Assembly: GCA_004352715.1 (NCBI GenBank)
Contig: SCFE01000034.1
Span: 1,087,310 to 1,151,309 of the forward strand
Direction: 5' to 3'
From: Hofstenia miamia
Lineage: Eukaryota > Xenacoelomorpha > Acoela
DNA length: 64,000 bases
The notes beneath the pieces were generated by a model. That model saw only the letters and a list, made by a program, of their open reading frames with translations. It did not search any database and was not told where the DNA came from. Below are positions 1 to 13,027 of this stretch, one piece after another. The position numbers and the translations under genes were made by a program. How positions within the stretch are numbered: position 1 is the first letter of the stretch; each line of letters opens with the position of its first letter.

Positions 1-2205
1 TATATATATTAACCTAAAAATTAAAATAAATATTATATAGCACCATTTTTTGAATTTTCTCTTGCATTTTATGGCACTCAGCAATTTATATGAAGAAAGT
101 AGTTTTTGTCATGCCTCTGTTTTTATGTTTAAATACTGTAATAATGCACATGCAAAAAATTTTGAACTGCATATTGAAAAATTTTGCGTCTTGGTGTGAT
201 GCTAGATTTACCAAGAAAGATTTGATGAAATTAGGCTTTTCCTTGCCCAGCTCATTTGCAACTAAAAAATTATACTAATATTGTAGGATACATTTTAACA
301 AACTATTTTTACAATATTTTGAGAATTTATGGATAGAAATAATGATTGTTCCCTTTAACCGATAAGCCAAGCCCAACCCAACCCGGCCCGTTGCAACTGG
401 TAATATTCAGGCCCGGTCCCTTCATTTCCAAAACCATTAAAATATTTTTGTAAATAAAAAAATTTAACATAATTGAAAATACTAAAATGAAAACATTTTT
501 GCATCAACTGCGCTTTTTTCAATTCAATAGAGTTCACTCGTGATAGCGTCAAAAGCAATTGGCTTCAAATAAGGATGCTAAGAACTACATGTATATCTAA
601 AAATTGCTTTTCCTTTAGAAAGCTTCTCAATTGAATGTGTAATTTCTAGAAGTATTTCTTTTAAAAAAAAAGTTTCAAGCATAAAATAAGCTATGATTTT
701 CACTCAGTTTTCGATTCATAACAATTGGTAAAACGCATGCGCATTTATCAAAGATAATATAACATGAATATCTTGTGCTATGGTAAGAAAAAATAATACA
801 TTATAATCAGGGATTTGAAATTTTCTTAATATAATTGACAAAAATACATTCGTTCGTAGGTTGCTTTAATAAACCAAGTTAAAAAATTACTGAAATTTTT
901 TTTTTACATTTGTAAAAATTTAATTCAAATAAAATCAGGTCATTTATACTACAGTAATGTAATGGGTGTAAGACAACAGAGATATACAAGTTTGTCATAC
1001 ATTTAATGAAAGTTTGAAAATATTTTACTCTAATTCTTTTTTTTAACTGCATTTTTTGCAATATTATTGTGTTTTGCTCAGAAAATTGCAATAATTTTAA
1101 AAGATTCCTTATACATTGAAAATTCCAAAGTTTAAAAATATATATATTAACATTTCAATGTACGCAGTTAATCAAAGTAACAAACATGTAATTATGTAAA
1201 TGGCAGAGCACAATACAATCCTACTTAATTTTAGAGCAGCAACTGTTCTAAAAGTGTTAATAAAAAGTTCTCTAAAAATGGTGAGACTAATTTTAATATA
1301 TAGAATGTTATAATACATTAGACATACATTTCCGCATTTATTACAGTATAGACATTTACAAATCCCTACCAAATATATACACATTAATGTTTGCTAGATA
1401 TAGCTAAAGAAAATACATAATTTTAGCTATGTTTCAACTAACGCTAATATAGTTGCAAATAGTCTTAGTGAAACAGCACTATTGCATCATTGAAAATATT
1501 GAGAAAAAAGAGGCTTTAGAGCTCTTTTATGTCTTCAGGTAAATTTTTGCTATACGTAAATTTAAGACTTATTGTTTTGGGTTAATTTTAAAAATACCAT
1601 ATGTCTTAAAAATGTAATTAATAATATACTTCTCTAAATAGTAGAAATTCTACATAGAAAACATGCTTAAAATGTATCGCTTTCGAAAAAATATATTACA
1701 TAAAATTAAAAAATTGATAAAAAAATAGTATAAAAGAACTTGTTTATGAAAATATTTATTTCTATCTGCATTTAGTATTTTTTATTATGTATTATGTATA
1801 TTTAATTGTATGTACAACAAATTATTCTGTTGGTAAATTAGTTGCCAATTAAGTATTGAAAATACATCAATAGTTGACTGTTAATCTAAGGTTTCATCTT
1901 ATGCAAAGATATGCATGATTTATTACATAATCATTAAATTATAAATTATTTACATGTAAATTTTATAAATGATGTACTTAGGCATCTAGTGTGCCCTGAA
2001 TATCTTTGATATAATAGTATTTCTTGCATACATATCCAGAATTTTCTGCTCGGAATATTTATATTATCATCAACATCAGTCGAATATATATATTGGGAAT
2101 GGTGGTAGTCTATTGAATGGGTTTCAACAGATCCTGTAACTATGGGGAATCATACAAGTGCATCTATGTTTGGAAACATTATGAAATGAGACTCAATTTT
2201 GCGCC
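1..2205. other. Unannotated AT-rich stretch
   Basis: No gene or element is recognised. Short open frames exist on both strands but show no domain, no codon bias and no splice-supported extension. A GC-rich patch near 360-420 has repeated CCAAGCCC/CCCGGCCCG words that resemble the ends of non-autonomous DNA transposons. A similar patch lies near 50,415-50,480. Confidence 0.4.
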
Positions 2206-2208
2206 ACT

Positions 2209-2219
2209 ATATATATATA

Positions 2220-2252
<33 letters not shown>

Positions 2253-2429
2253 NNNNNNNNNNNNNNNNNNNNNNNNNNNNNNNNNNNNNNNNNNNNNNNN
2301 NNNNNNNNNNNNNNNNNNNNNNNNNNNNNNNNNNNNNNNNNNNNNNNNNNNNNNNNNNNNNNNNNNNNNNNNNNNNNNNNNNNNNNNNNNNNNNNNNNNN
2401 NNNNNNNNNNNNNNNNNNNNNNNNNNNNN

Positions 2430-2461
<32 letters not shown>
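2209..2461. repeat. (TA)n microsatellite broken by an assembly gap
   Basis: Alternating TA runs lie on both sides of a 177-base N gap (2253-2429). The gap is probably unresolved microsatellite. Long open frames called through it are translations of TATA and N and are not genes. Confidence 0.95.
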
Positions 2462-2465
<4 letters not shown>

Positions 2466-2577
2466 CATTATTATAAAAATAAAGAAATAATTATGATCGA
2501 AGAATGTTCTGTCATTAATTTGTGGGACCCAGATATTCGTATAAATGCTAATTTTGAAAAAAAAGGTTTCGGAAATA

Positions 2578-3528
2578 TTAAAAATCAGAAAAATTTAAAA
2601 ACCGCTTATTCAAGGCAATAAAAGCACTACGAAATGTTCGATTTTGAGTGGCGTAAACACATGGATTAAGAAAAGAGGATGCAATTGTAAGTTGAACACA
2701 GAAGTGGTAGACCGGACTATCAAATCTTAAATGTAAATATAATTTTATGACGGCATCAATGTAGTAAAGGCAGGCATAAATGTACGTTGGAAATGTGCTT
2801 GCACCAAAAACAAAAGTTATTGCAATTGATGTTATGGTTAGTTGTTGGGCGTTCTTTTGAGACTTCGCATTGTCTTGAGTAATGTTCGATCTACTTATAA
2901 CTCTTCGAATGATTTGAGTGTAGATAAAGACAATTGTAGAGATGCAACTACTTGTAAAAACCACGTGCCAATATGCTTTTAATAGTATTAAGGTTTCTGA
3001 TGCATCCTCCGCAATAAATACGCATTGAGGATTCATATTTACTTCTGCATATGTGTAAAGGTCTATATTGATCAAACTCAAAGCTGCACCACCACAGTAC
3101 AAAAGAAGCAGCATTACTTTCATATTACCATGTTTTTGCGATAACGAACGATAAGTTACAGGATGAATCACAGCGATGTACCTGTCGATAGACACCAAGA
3201 GAATATGCAGAATTGAAATGTGTATAAATGTCCACAAATAGTATGTTGTCCGTATGCAATGACAAAACAAATATCCCAGAACCCCAGACAGCACACGAAG
3301 AGTTGGCTCAATGTAAACGTTAAATATTTTGCTTAGGCAGGTGCAGAGATCTGTGAAAGCCAGGCTAGCTATAATTTTATTGGTAATTAACGACTGTAGT
3401 CGTCTGCTGTCGAAATATGTTAATATGATTAGGAAGTTTAAAACACATCCAACAACTGCAATAGCAGTAGTAGACCACGTAACCCAGTTGGGTTGAGCTC
3501 CCCATGGATCGTTATCAGAAGAGTTCAT
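2578..3528 (-). CDS. Class A (rhodopsin-like) GPCR, paralogue A
   Basis: This is an intronless frame of 316 residues encoding a plasma-membrane seven-helix receptor expected to couple to G proteins. The N-terminus is short and has an NSS glycosylation site at residue 2. Helix 1 spans about 18-40. Helix 2 carries LAFTD (56-60). Helix 3 is preceded by Cys89/Cys91 and ends in DRY (115-117). Cys169 in the second extracellular loop can form the usual disulfide. Helix 6 has Pro247 within FGASTFP in place of the usual CWxP. Helix 7 has NPxxY as NPCVY (288-292). The helix 4 tryptophan is absent. It is about four fifths identical to the receptor at 30784-31740, and the bases just upstream of both start codons match too, which supports this start. 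Ligand unknown. The frame is intact and probably functional. Confidence 0.9.
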   Translation of the reverse strand: MNSSDNDPWGAQPNWVTWSTTAIAVVGCVLNFLIILTYFDSRRLQSLITNKIIASLAFTDLCTCLSKIFNVYIEPTLRVLSGVLGYLFCHCIRTTYYLWTFIHISILHILLVSIDRYIAVIHPVTYRSLSQKHGNMKVMLLLLYCGGAALSLINIDLYTYAEVNMNPQCVFIAEDASETLILLKAYWHVVFTSSCISTIVFIYTQIIRRVISRSNITQDNAKSQKNAQQLTITSIAITFVFGASTFPTYIYACLYYIDAVIKLYLHLRFDSPVYHFCVQLTIASSFLNPCVYATQNRTFRSAFIALNKRFLNFSDF

Positions 3529-3540
3529 TTGAAATCAGGC

Positions 3541-4722
3541 AACAGCTTTGGACTGTCTGTTTAAATGTGCTCTAAAAAATGAACTCCCGTCTGATTTGTC
3601 AAAGGCTTGATAAAATTTGATTGGAAGAAATCAAAACAATATTTTAATTGGACAAATTCGAGGGGTTGGCATAATATTAATTTCTTTAATTGCATCCAGC
3701 TGAAAATCAAGGTTCATTCTATGTGAGGGTTCAATAACTACTGAGCTCTATTAAAGCCAATATTTGTTTTAAAAACAATCACTCGATATTTTTGACGATT
3801 TTGTTCTAGGCACTGCTTATTTAAGCAGGTTTTTGATTTAGAATTTTAAAAATTTTGACAATGTAGAAAATAATATTTTTACAGCACGTGTACTTTCAAA
3901 GATAAATTATTAAGTCTAAGCATTTTTGTATAAACTGTAATAACAGTGGTCATAATGGCTTCGACACTAATTGTTGAAGGTACTTAATAATTTAATGAAC
4001 AAAGTTTATTGTGTTAACTCTAATACTCCGACCAACAACTAAAAAAGCCCTCCATATTTGATGTACTAATTTAAAGCATTAGAAAAATGTAATACTTGAC
4101 AAATATTTCCCTACCCGTACATTTTAAGACTTCTCAATATCTTGTCGTATCGTTCCTCCTACATATATATGTACCGCATGCAAGTAAAGGGCATAGAAGA
4201 GTTTAGGAAAAAAATAACTATGAAGATGAGTTGGTGAAGAAATGGTAAGGACTCAAAGTAAAATTTGTATTCGTTTGGAAATCTATTGTGTTAATATTGA
4301 ACGTTTATAGAAATTTAATGGAAATAGAATAATAACTATATATCCTTGTTATCTTGATTGTGAAAATTTTTTAATATATTTTAAACTGCAGTTTTAAAAT
4401 AACTTTATTATTAAAATTTTCTTTTTTTTTGAGAAATCGTGTATAGCTTAAAGTGTTGAATAGAATCAGTTCAATAATTAATTAAATAGAAGACACAAGT
4501 GACTCACTGAGGCAAAGCTGGGTCCAAAACTATTCACACTTATATTGAATAATCTACAGCTTTTGCTTAAATGTCAAATTCGCAGATCATCTTATTGAAA
4601 CAATCGCAAATATTGAAAGCCAAGAAGAATTTCACATGCGAAGGAAGAAATATTTGAAAATAAATACAAATAAAAAAAATTTAAACATACAACAGCGCTA
4701 TCCTTAGTGCATGCATATCGAT
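3541..4722. other. Region upstream of GPCR A
   Basis: This AT-rich sequence should contain the receptor's promoter and 5' untranslated region. No coding region, repeat array or recognisable element is seen, and no TATA or initiator motif can be singled out in such AT-rich DNA. Confidence 0.4.
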
Positions 4723-5138
4723 TAGTGTTTCAACAGATACTAATATTTACTGATACTGGTAGATACCGGCATAGATCGAGCTGATGTCGATACTAATTCA
4801 CTAATACTTTTGGTAACAAAAAATACTTTGGTGAACATATTATATTGCCCAAATAAGAATATACGACATATCTTCATCAAAGAATGTAGTGCTTTTTTAG
4901 AAAGGATTGTGTCATCTCTACTATAGGCTTTGCACAGCCTCCGTTTCTTCCAATTTGTGAAGAAGTTAATCTCTATTTCAAGTTTTCCGATGCTAAGAAT
5001 ACCGAAATTACCGCAGTATAGAAATACTGCCAAATAATTACAATATATTTTAATTGCATAGAATTGATATCGAAAACCGCCATTTTGAACAAATATATTG
5101 GCATCGATTAGGTAATATAGATATCTGTAAAATCACTA
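4723..5138. mobile_element. hAT-like non-autonomous element (416 bp)
   Basis: The ends are inverted: TAGTGTTTCAACAGATAC at the left and, on the other strand at the right, TAGTGATTTTACAGATAT, with weaker similarity for about 35 bp. The 8 bases outside each end (ATATCGAT and ATTTTGAT) match at 6 of 8, as for an aged hAT target duplication. GATACCGG-type words lie just inside the left end. The interior open frame on the minus strand (4740-5033) has no recognisable domain, so this looks like a MITE. Family assignment is inferred from ends and duplication length only. Confidence 0.5.
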
Positions 5139-6149
5139 ATTTTGATTTTCAGCACAGCATACATTTGTAATCCCATTGCCTCATATCATTTTATTCATAG
5201 TTTTTTTGGGAATTTCATAGAAACTTCAATCATAGCATAGTGTAAATGCATCACATAATTTTCATATTGAAATTTTATTTTTATATAGATTAATAATATT
5301 GCTGCTGCATGTTTAATGAATATTTTTGTAATATACTTTTTTCTTGACAGAATTAAAACTTAAAAAGCACAAATATTTGAGCTGTCCCTTCCTGAATGTG
5401 AGTGGCCTCAGTTTGATGTTACAGGGGTGCGAGGGGACGCAAAATTTGAAAAATATCCTTAATAAGCAATTTTCAACAAGAGTCAGTTGTTCCCAAATTT
5501 GTAAACATACATTTTAAATGATTCGGTGAGACTTAACTAAAAAGTTATTATGTTAATAATAATGTTTAGTTTGAGCTATACAAGAGCATTTTATAAATCT
5601 CTTACAACTATATTCATTATGAAAATAACCAACAAATATTCTATTCAATTCACTTGTCTTTGGAGCATTGTCTAATAAATTGATGGAGTGATACTGGAGA
5701 ATATAGTTTACTAAAGGCACATTCCTTATAAAATAATAATGATCAGCTTTCCTTTTCCTGGTTCCTTTATATTGAATTGGTGTTTTTGATGACGATTGCC
5801 AGAATAAACATTTATGTGATCATAAAGTTCTATAGACTTGCATTTACTTTTAGTCAACTTGATAAAGTATGTTAGGTCATTTAATTGCACTAATAAACTA
5901 ATAGGTAATATGTTAGAGGCCTTCATTGATGTAAATGAGATCGTTATCATGGTTATAAAACCATTTGAAGCATCGGCTTTGCAAAAACTCAAGTATATTA
6001 AGAATTTTGCTGACTGGGATACCAAATGAAAGTTTAGCTAAAATCGTTTTTTCAATTTGTCTACAGCAGAGCTAAGTATTGTTTAATGAATATGCTTGAG
6101 TCTATTTCTTTAACTTTGAAAGCATTAGTTAGGAAAAGTCACTTAAACC
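5139..6149. other. Unannotated AT-rich stretch
   Basis: No supported gene or element. Two overlapping antisense frames near 5726-6029 have no recognisable domain. Confidence 0.35.
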
Positions 6150-6185
6150 AAGTATGTTTAAACTTGCGGATTATTGGTCTCTATG

Positions 6186-6942
6186 TCAGTTCTTTTTTCC
6201 CAAGCGAACGCAATCCTGTACATTAGAATAGTTCGTATTCAAAGAATTTATGATACGTAATATAATATCATTATCCGTCTTTTGTCTTTCATATAAAGTT
6301 CCATCTGTTTCAGTGATACCAAATGCAAGCAAAAAGTTTAAATTGTTATTGTATGCAACATTATTAATATTTTTGGAATGACGATTTTTTGGTTCATATT
6401 GCATAAATAATATTTCTTCATAGAGTCCATCAATATTTTAATTTCCTTATTTAATTTATCAATTTTTTATTTAGATCAGACATCAGAGTATTTCGAGAGG
6501 TTGTGTTTTCATATTTGTTAACACATTAAGAACAAAATGTCAGAGAATGTCTTTTATAATTATTTAATGTTTCTATGTATGCATTTAAAAAACCCGTGCA
6601 TTTCTTCGATAGATGTAATTTGGAATTGGAAGGGAAGCAATGGAAGAAGTTAGCACACCAAGGGTAAGTTGTCGTTTCAAATAGCCATATCTTAAGCTGA
6701 TATTGACGTCTTTGTATATGAGATGAAAAATTATAAGGAAGAATGAGAATTTCTGTTTTCCTTGTAAAATTGTTCCAAAGATGTTTGTAGCTTTTGAAAA
6801 ATGTATGCTGTAATAACAAGTAATGTAATTTTAGCACCGAGAATTGCAGCAACCAATTGTCACTGGCATCAACTACAATTGTTGGACAACAATTACAATT
6901 CTTAATATTTCTTTTTAAGGTCAATACATTTAATAATCTCAT
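6186..6942 (-). pseudogene. LINE ORF1 remnant
   Basis: On the minus strand, 6186-6404 encodes a segment with the LINE ORF1 pattern GITE...DNDIILRIIN...DCVRLGKKN. In such ORF1 proteins this RRM-like stretch precedes the basic end. A lysine-rich, helical segment lies just upstream in another frame (about 6410-6530). The frame at 6526-6942 would be the more N-terminal part, and two close cysteines (NCNCC) may be a relic of a zinc finger, but that is weak. The piece matches what should lie immediately N-terminal of the ORF1 remnant at 13028-13375, whose first residues correspond to RLGK. No endonuclease or RT is attached. Confidence 0.45.
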
Positions 6943-6949
6943 TTTAAAT

Positions 6950-8810
6950 TAATAAAGTTAATTTTACTAATTAAGTGTTTTAAGCAACAGTCAAATTTCA
7001 AGTTAAGTGTTAAGCTACTTGTAATGGTATGTACTGAGTGTGTAAAAAATTATGTTTACTAATTACGTAAGTGCAGGGCTGTTCTCCTAAATAATTTAGA
7101 AAGGGGCTCGAAATTTTATTTTGTATTTTTAAGTATATTTTTCAACAACTGAATTGAATGATGGAATTAATTCGTTTTAGCCAATTATGAGTTTATGATT
7201 TTGAGTCATTTCTCTGATGATTATTTCGTGATGCGCTCTTTCCCATCTTAAGCGAGGCTTGCTAAGTTATACAATTCAGACAGAAGATTGTTGGAATACT
7301 AAAACGCACTAACTTAATGTTTCGTCTGCTTTTTACATGGCACTGCAACCCATTATCATCGCGCTTCAAAAAAAGTTTCTCAGTGTTAAGGAAATTGTAT
7401 GTAAAGCAATAAACTTTTTTGCCTAAGGATGTAAATAATTATTTTGATTATAGAGTACAAACTGGTATACGTCATTTTCAAGCAATATTCTATTATGAAA
7501 CTTGAAAATCCTGAGATATGAGTACATCTCTTCAGGAATGTGCTTGAACGCATTGCTGAAAACTCGTTGATCTTTTCACGTACATAGACCACTGAGCATT
7601 TGATGCGCAAAGTCATAGATTCTCGGTGCCAAATTTTCTATCTTGGCCTGCTTCTAGATTTTGGGTATCTTTATTAGATTGTGCGCTAATCATGTTTGGA
7701 ATTTTTTAAGAAACAAAATTTAAAAAATGTCTAGGAAGTTTAAAGTTAATGATGATTTAAAATCATTATATTCATAAAGATGCAAAAGAACGTTAATTGT
7801 GATGTTTCGTAGCAAATTATTGTTAAAAATGAATTACAATTATAATCAAAAAAGAGAGACAATTACGTCAAAAATGTCGCAAGAAACATATAAGAAATGT
7901 TTATGGGTGATTTGGGTTGATTTGCAAAGATAATTGAAGCTGATTAAAGTCTTCTAAAACAATTTTTTATATTTTTGAATCATATTATTAAAAATCAATC
8001 CAATTTTTAGTTAAACTAGATAGAGACGATTTAGAAATTTCAACGTCTGATAAATTCAATGCTTTATATGTAGAAACATGCATTAGCAATAAAAGGTTTT
8101 TATTCAAATTTTATAATTAAGGTCTTTATATCTAAGTATGTGCGTGAACTACGTAGTTATATGGTTAAGATTTACCATGTTTTAGAGGTTGCAATAAATT
8201 AATTGGCAAAAATATAAATGGCATTGCTTTCTATTATTGAAGCAAAGCGCTGTCACTAATCTAAAAGTGATTTATTATTGGGGAATTTATACCAACTGCA
8301 TAGTGTCTGATATATCACGAGAAGACTGTATACAATATTAGGGCTCAATTGAACACCTTAGTTCACGTGATTCATTGAGATACAATGATTTTGTGTAATT
8401 AAATAGTCGAATACTGAAAATCATATATATATATATATTTGATCTCTAGATATTCTAGAATTTGTATTCAGCGCTCGCAGTTTGCTATTTTATATATTTT
8501 CTACAATAATTAATTTTGTTTAATATTTTTTGCACTACACATTAGGTTTTTTCAAAAAAATTTGGAGTTGTATTCAGCACCCCTATAGATTTATAGATTT
8601 TATTGCCCACATCGCCCCGTATATATTCTAAAATTTTGTGTCTACAGTCTTCTTTGCATGTTTTCATGCACTTTCAAATCTGCAAAATATATATATATTT
8701 CAATATATACATATTTACAAATTAGAAATACATAAATATATAACAAAATAAATAACAAATTAAGCCAAAAATTAAAAATAAAAAGTTAAAAAATTAAAAT
8801 AAAATATAAT
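6950..8810. other. Unannotated AT-rich stretch
   Basis: No supported gene. A short TA run lies at 8425-8439, with other TA-rich patches near 8686-8750. The minus-strand frame at 7386-7616 has no recognisable features. Confidence 0.35.
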
Positions 8811-8814
8811 GTAC

Positions 8815-9045
8815 TGCACCAAATATTTCGGCAGGCATTTAAACGTTTTGAAATTCCGTACTCATACTGATTTGCTAAGATGTTATGTCTTAAAAGTTTC
8901 TTAAATCTTTCTATACCTTTACTTCTAATTTCATAGGGTAGTTGTTCCAAAATCTTGTTGCATATGTTGTGTATGAATTATTCCAGAATTTACTTTTTAT
9001 TAATATTTTATTAATGCAAGTGCTAGAACGGCGGTTGTAGCTGAT
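8815..9045 (-). pseudogene. LINE ORF2 C-terminal fragment
   Basis: Minus-strand translation gives LPYEIRSKGIERFKKLL, the usual C-terminal end of CR1/L2-type LINE ORF2 (W/L-N-x-LP ... FKxxL). It continues for about 25 residues before stops. It differs from the matching end of the LINE copy at 10181, so it is a separate, older or related insertion. Confidence 0.5.
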
Positions 9046-10157
9046 ACATTACATTTACATTTACATTTAACTAGCCTTTATTGTCTGTAATTGTACAAGA
9101 ACATATATACATACATACACAAATGTACAAATATATATATTTACACTATGTACAAACTTACACGAGTAAAAATTGTTTATTAAATAGGTTTTCTTTAAAT
9201 AGCTTTTTAAATTTATATATTGTCTTTGCATTTCTAATATTTCTTGGTAGATTATTCCATAATTTTAAACAATAACTAGAAAGATATCCGGAATTTTTTG
9301 TTGTGATTTATTTCTACTATCCCTCATCCATATACTTTTTTTCAAAATCCCAAAATTATTGAGGTTCTCTGCTCTATTATAAAAAGAATTGGCATTATTG
9401 AACGATTTTAACCTTTTTTTCTAGATGTAAATGCTATTTGAAATACAGCCTCGAAGTTGATCTTTCCATCATTAAATGAGAAATTGAAAAAATCATAGTT
9501 AAATCATTTTGTTTCGTTCATTTAAAACTACATAAGATCTTTTTNGCTTAGTACAAATGCGTGGATGATCTCTTTTCTATGGACAATGCCTCTTAATTGG
9601 TGCAAATACTGGATAGCAGTGGACATGTTTTTTATTTTATTTTGCACGAACTTCTCAAAACGAAGGTTTCCGTCAAGTTCAACTTCAAGATATCTAATGC
9701 TACTGGATTGCTCTATTGGATCTTTAAGTCCGGATATTTTCAATTTTATCTTTTTTGATGTTTTCTTTAGATATTTTGGAGTAAAAATAATGAACTGTGT
9801 TTTCTTGCTATTTAATTTATGATTGCAAAGACGTTATATTTTGCTGCAAGTTGTTAGTAGCAATGATAGGACTAGGACTTTGACACCATAATAGAGTGTC
9901 ATCAGGATATTGTAAGATCTTGCAATTTTGTACATACTTATTTATATCATTTATATATAAGTTGAACAGCAAAGGTCATAGTACTGCTCCTTGCAGCACG
10001 CCTTTATCAGTTTTAATGTAGTCAGAACATGTGTCTTTTACCCATACACGCTGCATTCTGTCAGTTAAAAAACTGTTAATTCTCTTGCATTTTTATCAAA
10101 CCCATAATATTTTAGTTTCAACTCGAACACTTTGAAATCCAAGCTGTCAAATGCCTC
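9045..10157 (-). mobile_element. LINE copy 1, RT and 3' end only
   Basis: A truncated copy of the LINE at 10158-13385. The part 9546-10157 matches 10617-11246 at about 95% with small indels and encodes the RT palm and thumb. The part 9139-9256 matches the 3' end of copy 2 at 10158-10284. The stretch between them (9261-9544) differs from copy 2, and a single N lies at 9545, so the copy may be misjoined. The 3' tail is a short hexamer array (about 9045-9070) rather than poly(A). Such short-repeat tails are typical of CR1/L2-group elements. Confidence 0.7.
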
Positions 10158-10180
10158 TTATATTTACACTATGTACAAAC

Positions 10181-13024
10181 TTACACGAGTAAAAATTGTT
10201 TATTAAATAGGTTTTCTTTAAATAGCTTTTTAAATTTATATATTGTCTTTGCATTTCTAATATTTCTTGGTAGATTATTCCATAACTTCGCGGATGATAC
10301 GCAGTATGACCGTTGCCAAATTGATGATTTTATTCGATATTTACATATACATTTTTTTTTTCTTGCGTTAATTTTGATTTTCCAGTTTATTATATTTTGC
10401 GTATTAACTACATATATTTGCGTATATAAATTGATTAGACAGAGATACTGAATGAGATATTTAGGTGCTAATATTTTGTGTTGTTTTAGAATCTGTCTGG
10501 AACATTTTCTATTATTGTGAAACATTGTTGCAATTGACCTGTTGAAGACTTTATTTAATCTGTCCATCTTTGACTGTGCTAGACTGGTTAACAGTATACA
10601 GGCATAGCTAAATTGGCTTAGTACAAATGCGTGGATGATCTCTTTTCTATGGACAATGCCTCTTAATTGGTGCAAATACTGGATAGCAGCGGACATGTTT
10701 TTTATTTTATTTTGCGCGAACTTCTCAAAACGAAGGTTTTCGTCAAGTTCAACTCCAAGATATCGAACGCTACTGGATTGCTCTATTGGATATTTAAGTC
10801 CGGATACTTTCAATTTTATCTTTTTTGATGTGTTCTTTAGATGTTTTGGAGTAAAAATAATGAACTGCGTTTTCTTGCTATTTAATGTTAACCTATTTTT
10901 GTGAAAGTATGATTGCAAAGACGTTATATTTTGCTGCAAGTTGTTAGTAGCAATGATAGGACTAGGACTTTGACACCATAATAGCGTGTCATCAGCATAT
11001 TGTAAGATCTTGCAATTTTGTACATACTTATTTATATCATTTATATATAAGTTTAACAGCAAATGTCCTAGTATGGTTCCTTGCAGCACGCCTTTATCAG
11101 TTTTAATGTAGTCAGAACATGTGTCTTTTACCCATACACGCTGCATTCTGTCAGTTAAAAAACTGTTAATTCTCTTGCATTTTTATCAAACCCATAATAT
11201 TTTAGTTTCAACTCGAACACTTTGAAATCCAAGCTGTCAAATGCCTCACTGAGATCTAACATTGCAATTGCACTGCTAATACTATTATTTAAATTGGCTC
11301 TGATGTTTTCAGTAATAAGGGCATCATTTGTACCCATTCGTTCGCGAAAACCGAATTGGTTTGAATGCTATTGTTACGTAGATAATCCTTTATTTGGTTG
11401 CATAGGAGTTTTTCAAATAATTTTGAGAGTGGACTTGTTACAGATATTGGACGATAATTTTCGCTAATTATTGGGTTTCCTTTCTTTTTAAAAATTGGTG
11501 TAATATCTGCTTTTTTTAGAATGGCTGGAAAATCATTAGTGTGTATGGAATAATTATAAGCGAATAATAGGTGGTTTCTGAACATTTCTGAATGCTTTTT
11601 TATGATGAATGTAGGAATACAATTTTTTCCACACGATTTATTTGTGTCCAACTTTGATATTGCTTTTTTGAATTGTCGTTCTGTGATATACGTAAAGTTG
11701 AAATTTGGTGGAGGCGTATTTTCTTCATTTTCATATGGTGTTATACTTCCGCTATATCGTCCTAATTCCTTAAAAGAGATATTAAGTTGATTTGCTATTT
11801 CTTTAGATTCACTAATAATCTTCCCTTCAGCAGATTTCAATTCTTTTATATGACATTCCGTGGTCTTCTCTATTTTAAGAAATTTTTTTATGAAATTCCA
11901 TTTATCTCTTGATTCCTTCAGTTTATTATAAACTTTTTTGACTGTTCAATTCTAACTTAGTTCTTTAAATTAAGAAACTTTGCTTTAATTTCTTTATAAT
12001 CGTCTAGCGTCACATTTGACCTTTGAGCACAAAGTGACTCCCATACAGACTTTTTTTCTTTTTCTAATAATAAAACTTGGGTGTTCTTAATTTGATGATT
12101 TTTACCAATTTTTACGTATCTGTATCTTCTTGGTGCAATCTTATTTAGGCATTGCAAAATTTGAGTTATTATATATTCGAACATTTCATTTGAAGAATGC
12201 ATAGTGTAGATTATATCCCAAGGGATATTTGTAGCAATTCTCTGAACTTATTTTCATTGAAATTTGCAAAACTTCTGCAGCGTATTCTCTTCCTACTATG
12301 TTGTATATTTTTCATGTCTGATACATACAATAATAAATTATGGTCAGAGAAGGAATTTTAGCAGAACGTTTGAAATGATCTCCTCGAATTAGTTAAGAAG
12401 TAGTCGATGAGTGAGCTGTCTCTAGTTGGGAGACTATTATTGATATTTCTGAGATTCAAATCATCACATAAATTTTTAATTACTACTGCCTCGTGTTTGT
12501 CAAACTGGTTTCTATTAAAGTCCCCGAAAATGAAAACTTCTCTCCTTGATGTAAGGGCATATCCAATTTCATCATTTAGGTAGTTAGAGAAATGTTTCAT
12601 ATATTGCTTTTTTGGATTATAACATACACAAATCAATAAATGCAGTTTTTTGATGCAGATATCAATCCATAAAGATTCAAATTTTTGGTTTAAAAATTTT
12701 AGGAACAACTAACAGTAATCCACCACCTCTACTGCCTCTTTCTTTACTGAAAATATTAAATTTACTTTTGTTGAAGTTAAACAGTTCAGGTGGTGTATTA
12801 TTAAACCAAGTTTCAGTAACAGCATATATAGTGTTTTGATTTGAAGAGTCAACTACTTCTTTGAATTCAATTCTATGCGCTATTAGACTTCTAGCATTCA
12901 AATACACGATTTTAATGTTATTGTGAAATTTCCGTGCAGACGAGATAAATTCAGAGCTATCTAAGATATTTGGTCCAGGATTTGGTTTGACATTGATATT
13001 GTTAGAATTATTGGTATTATTCAA
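10181..13024 (-). pseudogene. LINE ORF2: endonuclease and reverse transcriptase (broken)
   Basis: ORF2 normally nicks the target with its N-terminal endonuclease and copies its RNA there. Visible endonuclease motifs are VYLNARSL, the catalytic-type VTETWF, GDFN and LIDYFLTN. RT motifs follow: ITPIFKKK, NYRPISVTS, LDLSEAFDSLDF, GVLQGTILGHLL, the catalytic YADDTLLW, and KTQFIIFTPK with RYLGVELDENL in the thumb. The C-terminus has NNLPRNIRNAKTIYKFKKLF. The frame changes at about 12,690, 12,300, 11,900, 11,310 and 11,150. The longest intact piece (10181-11146, 321 residues) holds the catalytic YADD. Confidence 0.8.
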
Positions 13025-13027
13025 TAT

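Noticed and set aside
90-278. 62-residue plus-strand frame
   Set aside because: No domain, no splice context and not longer than expected by chance in this AT-rich DNA.
2117-2621. Open frames running through the TA run and N gap
   Set aside because: They are translations of TATA repeats and N. The same holds for frames at 21648-21833, 30046-30326, 39930-40376 and 54308-54811.
9565-10904. Plus-strand frames at 9565-9822 and 10635-10904
   Set aside because: Antisense shadows of the same LINE RT segment present twice.
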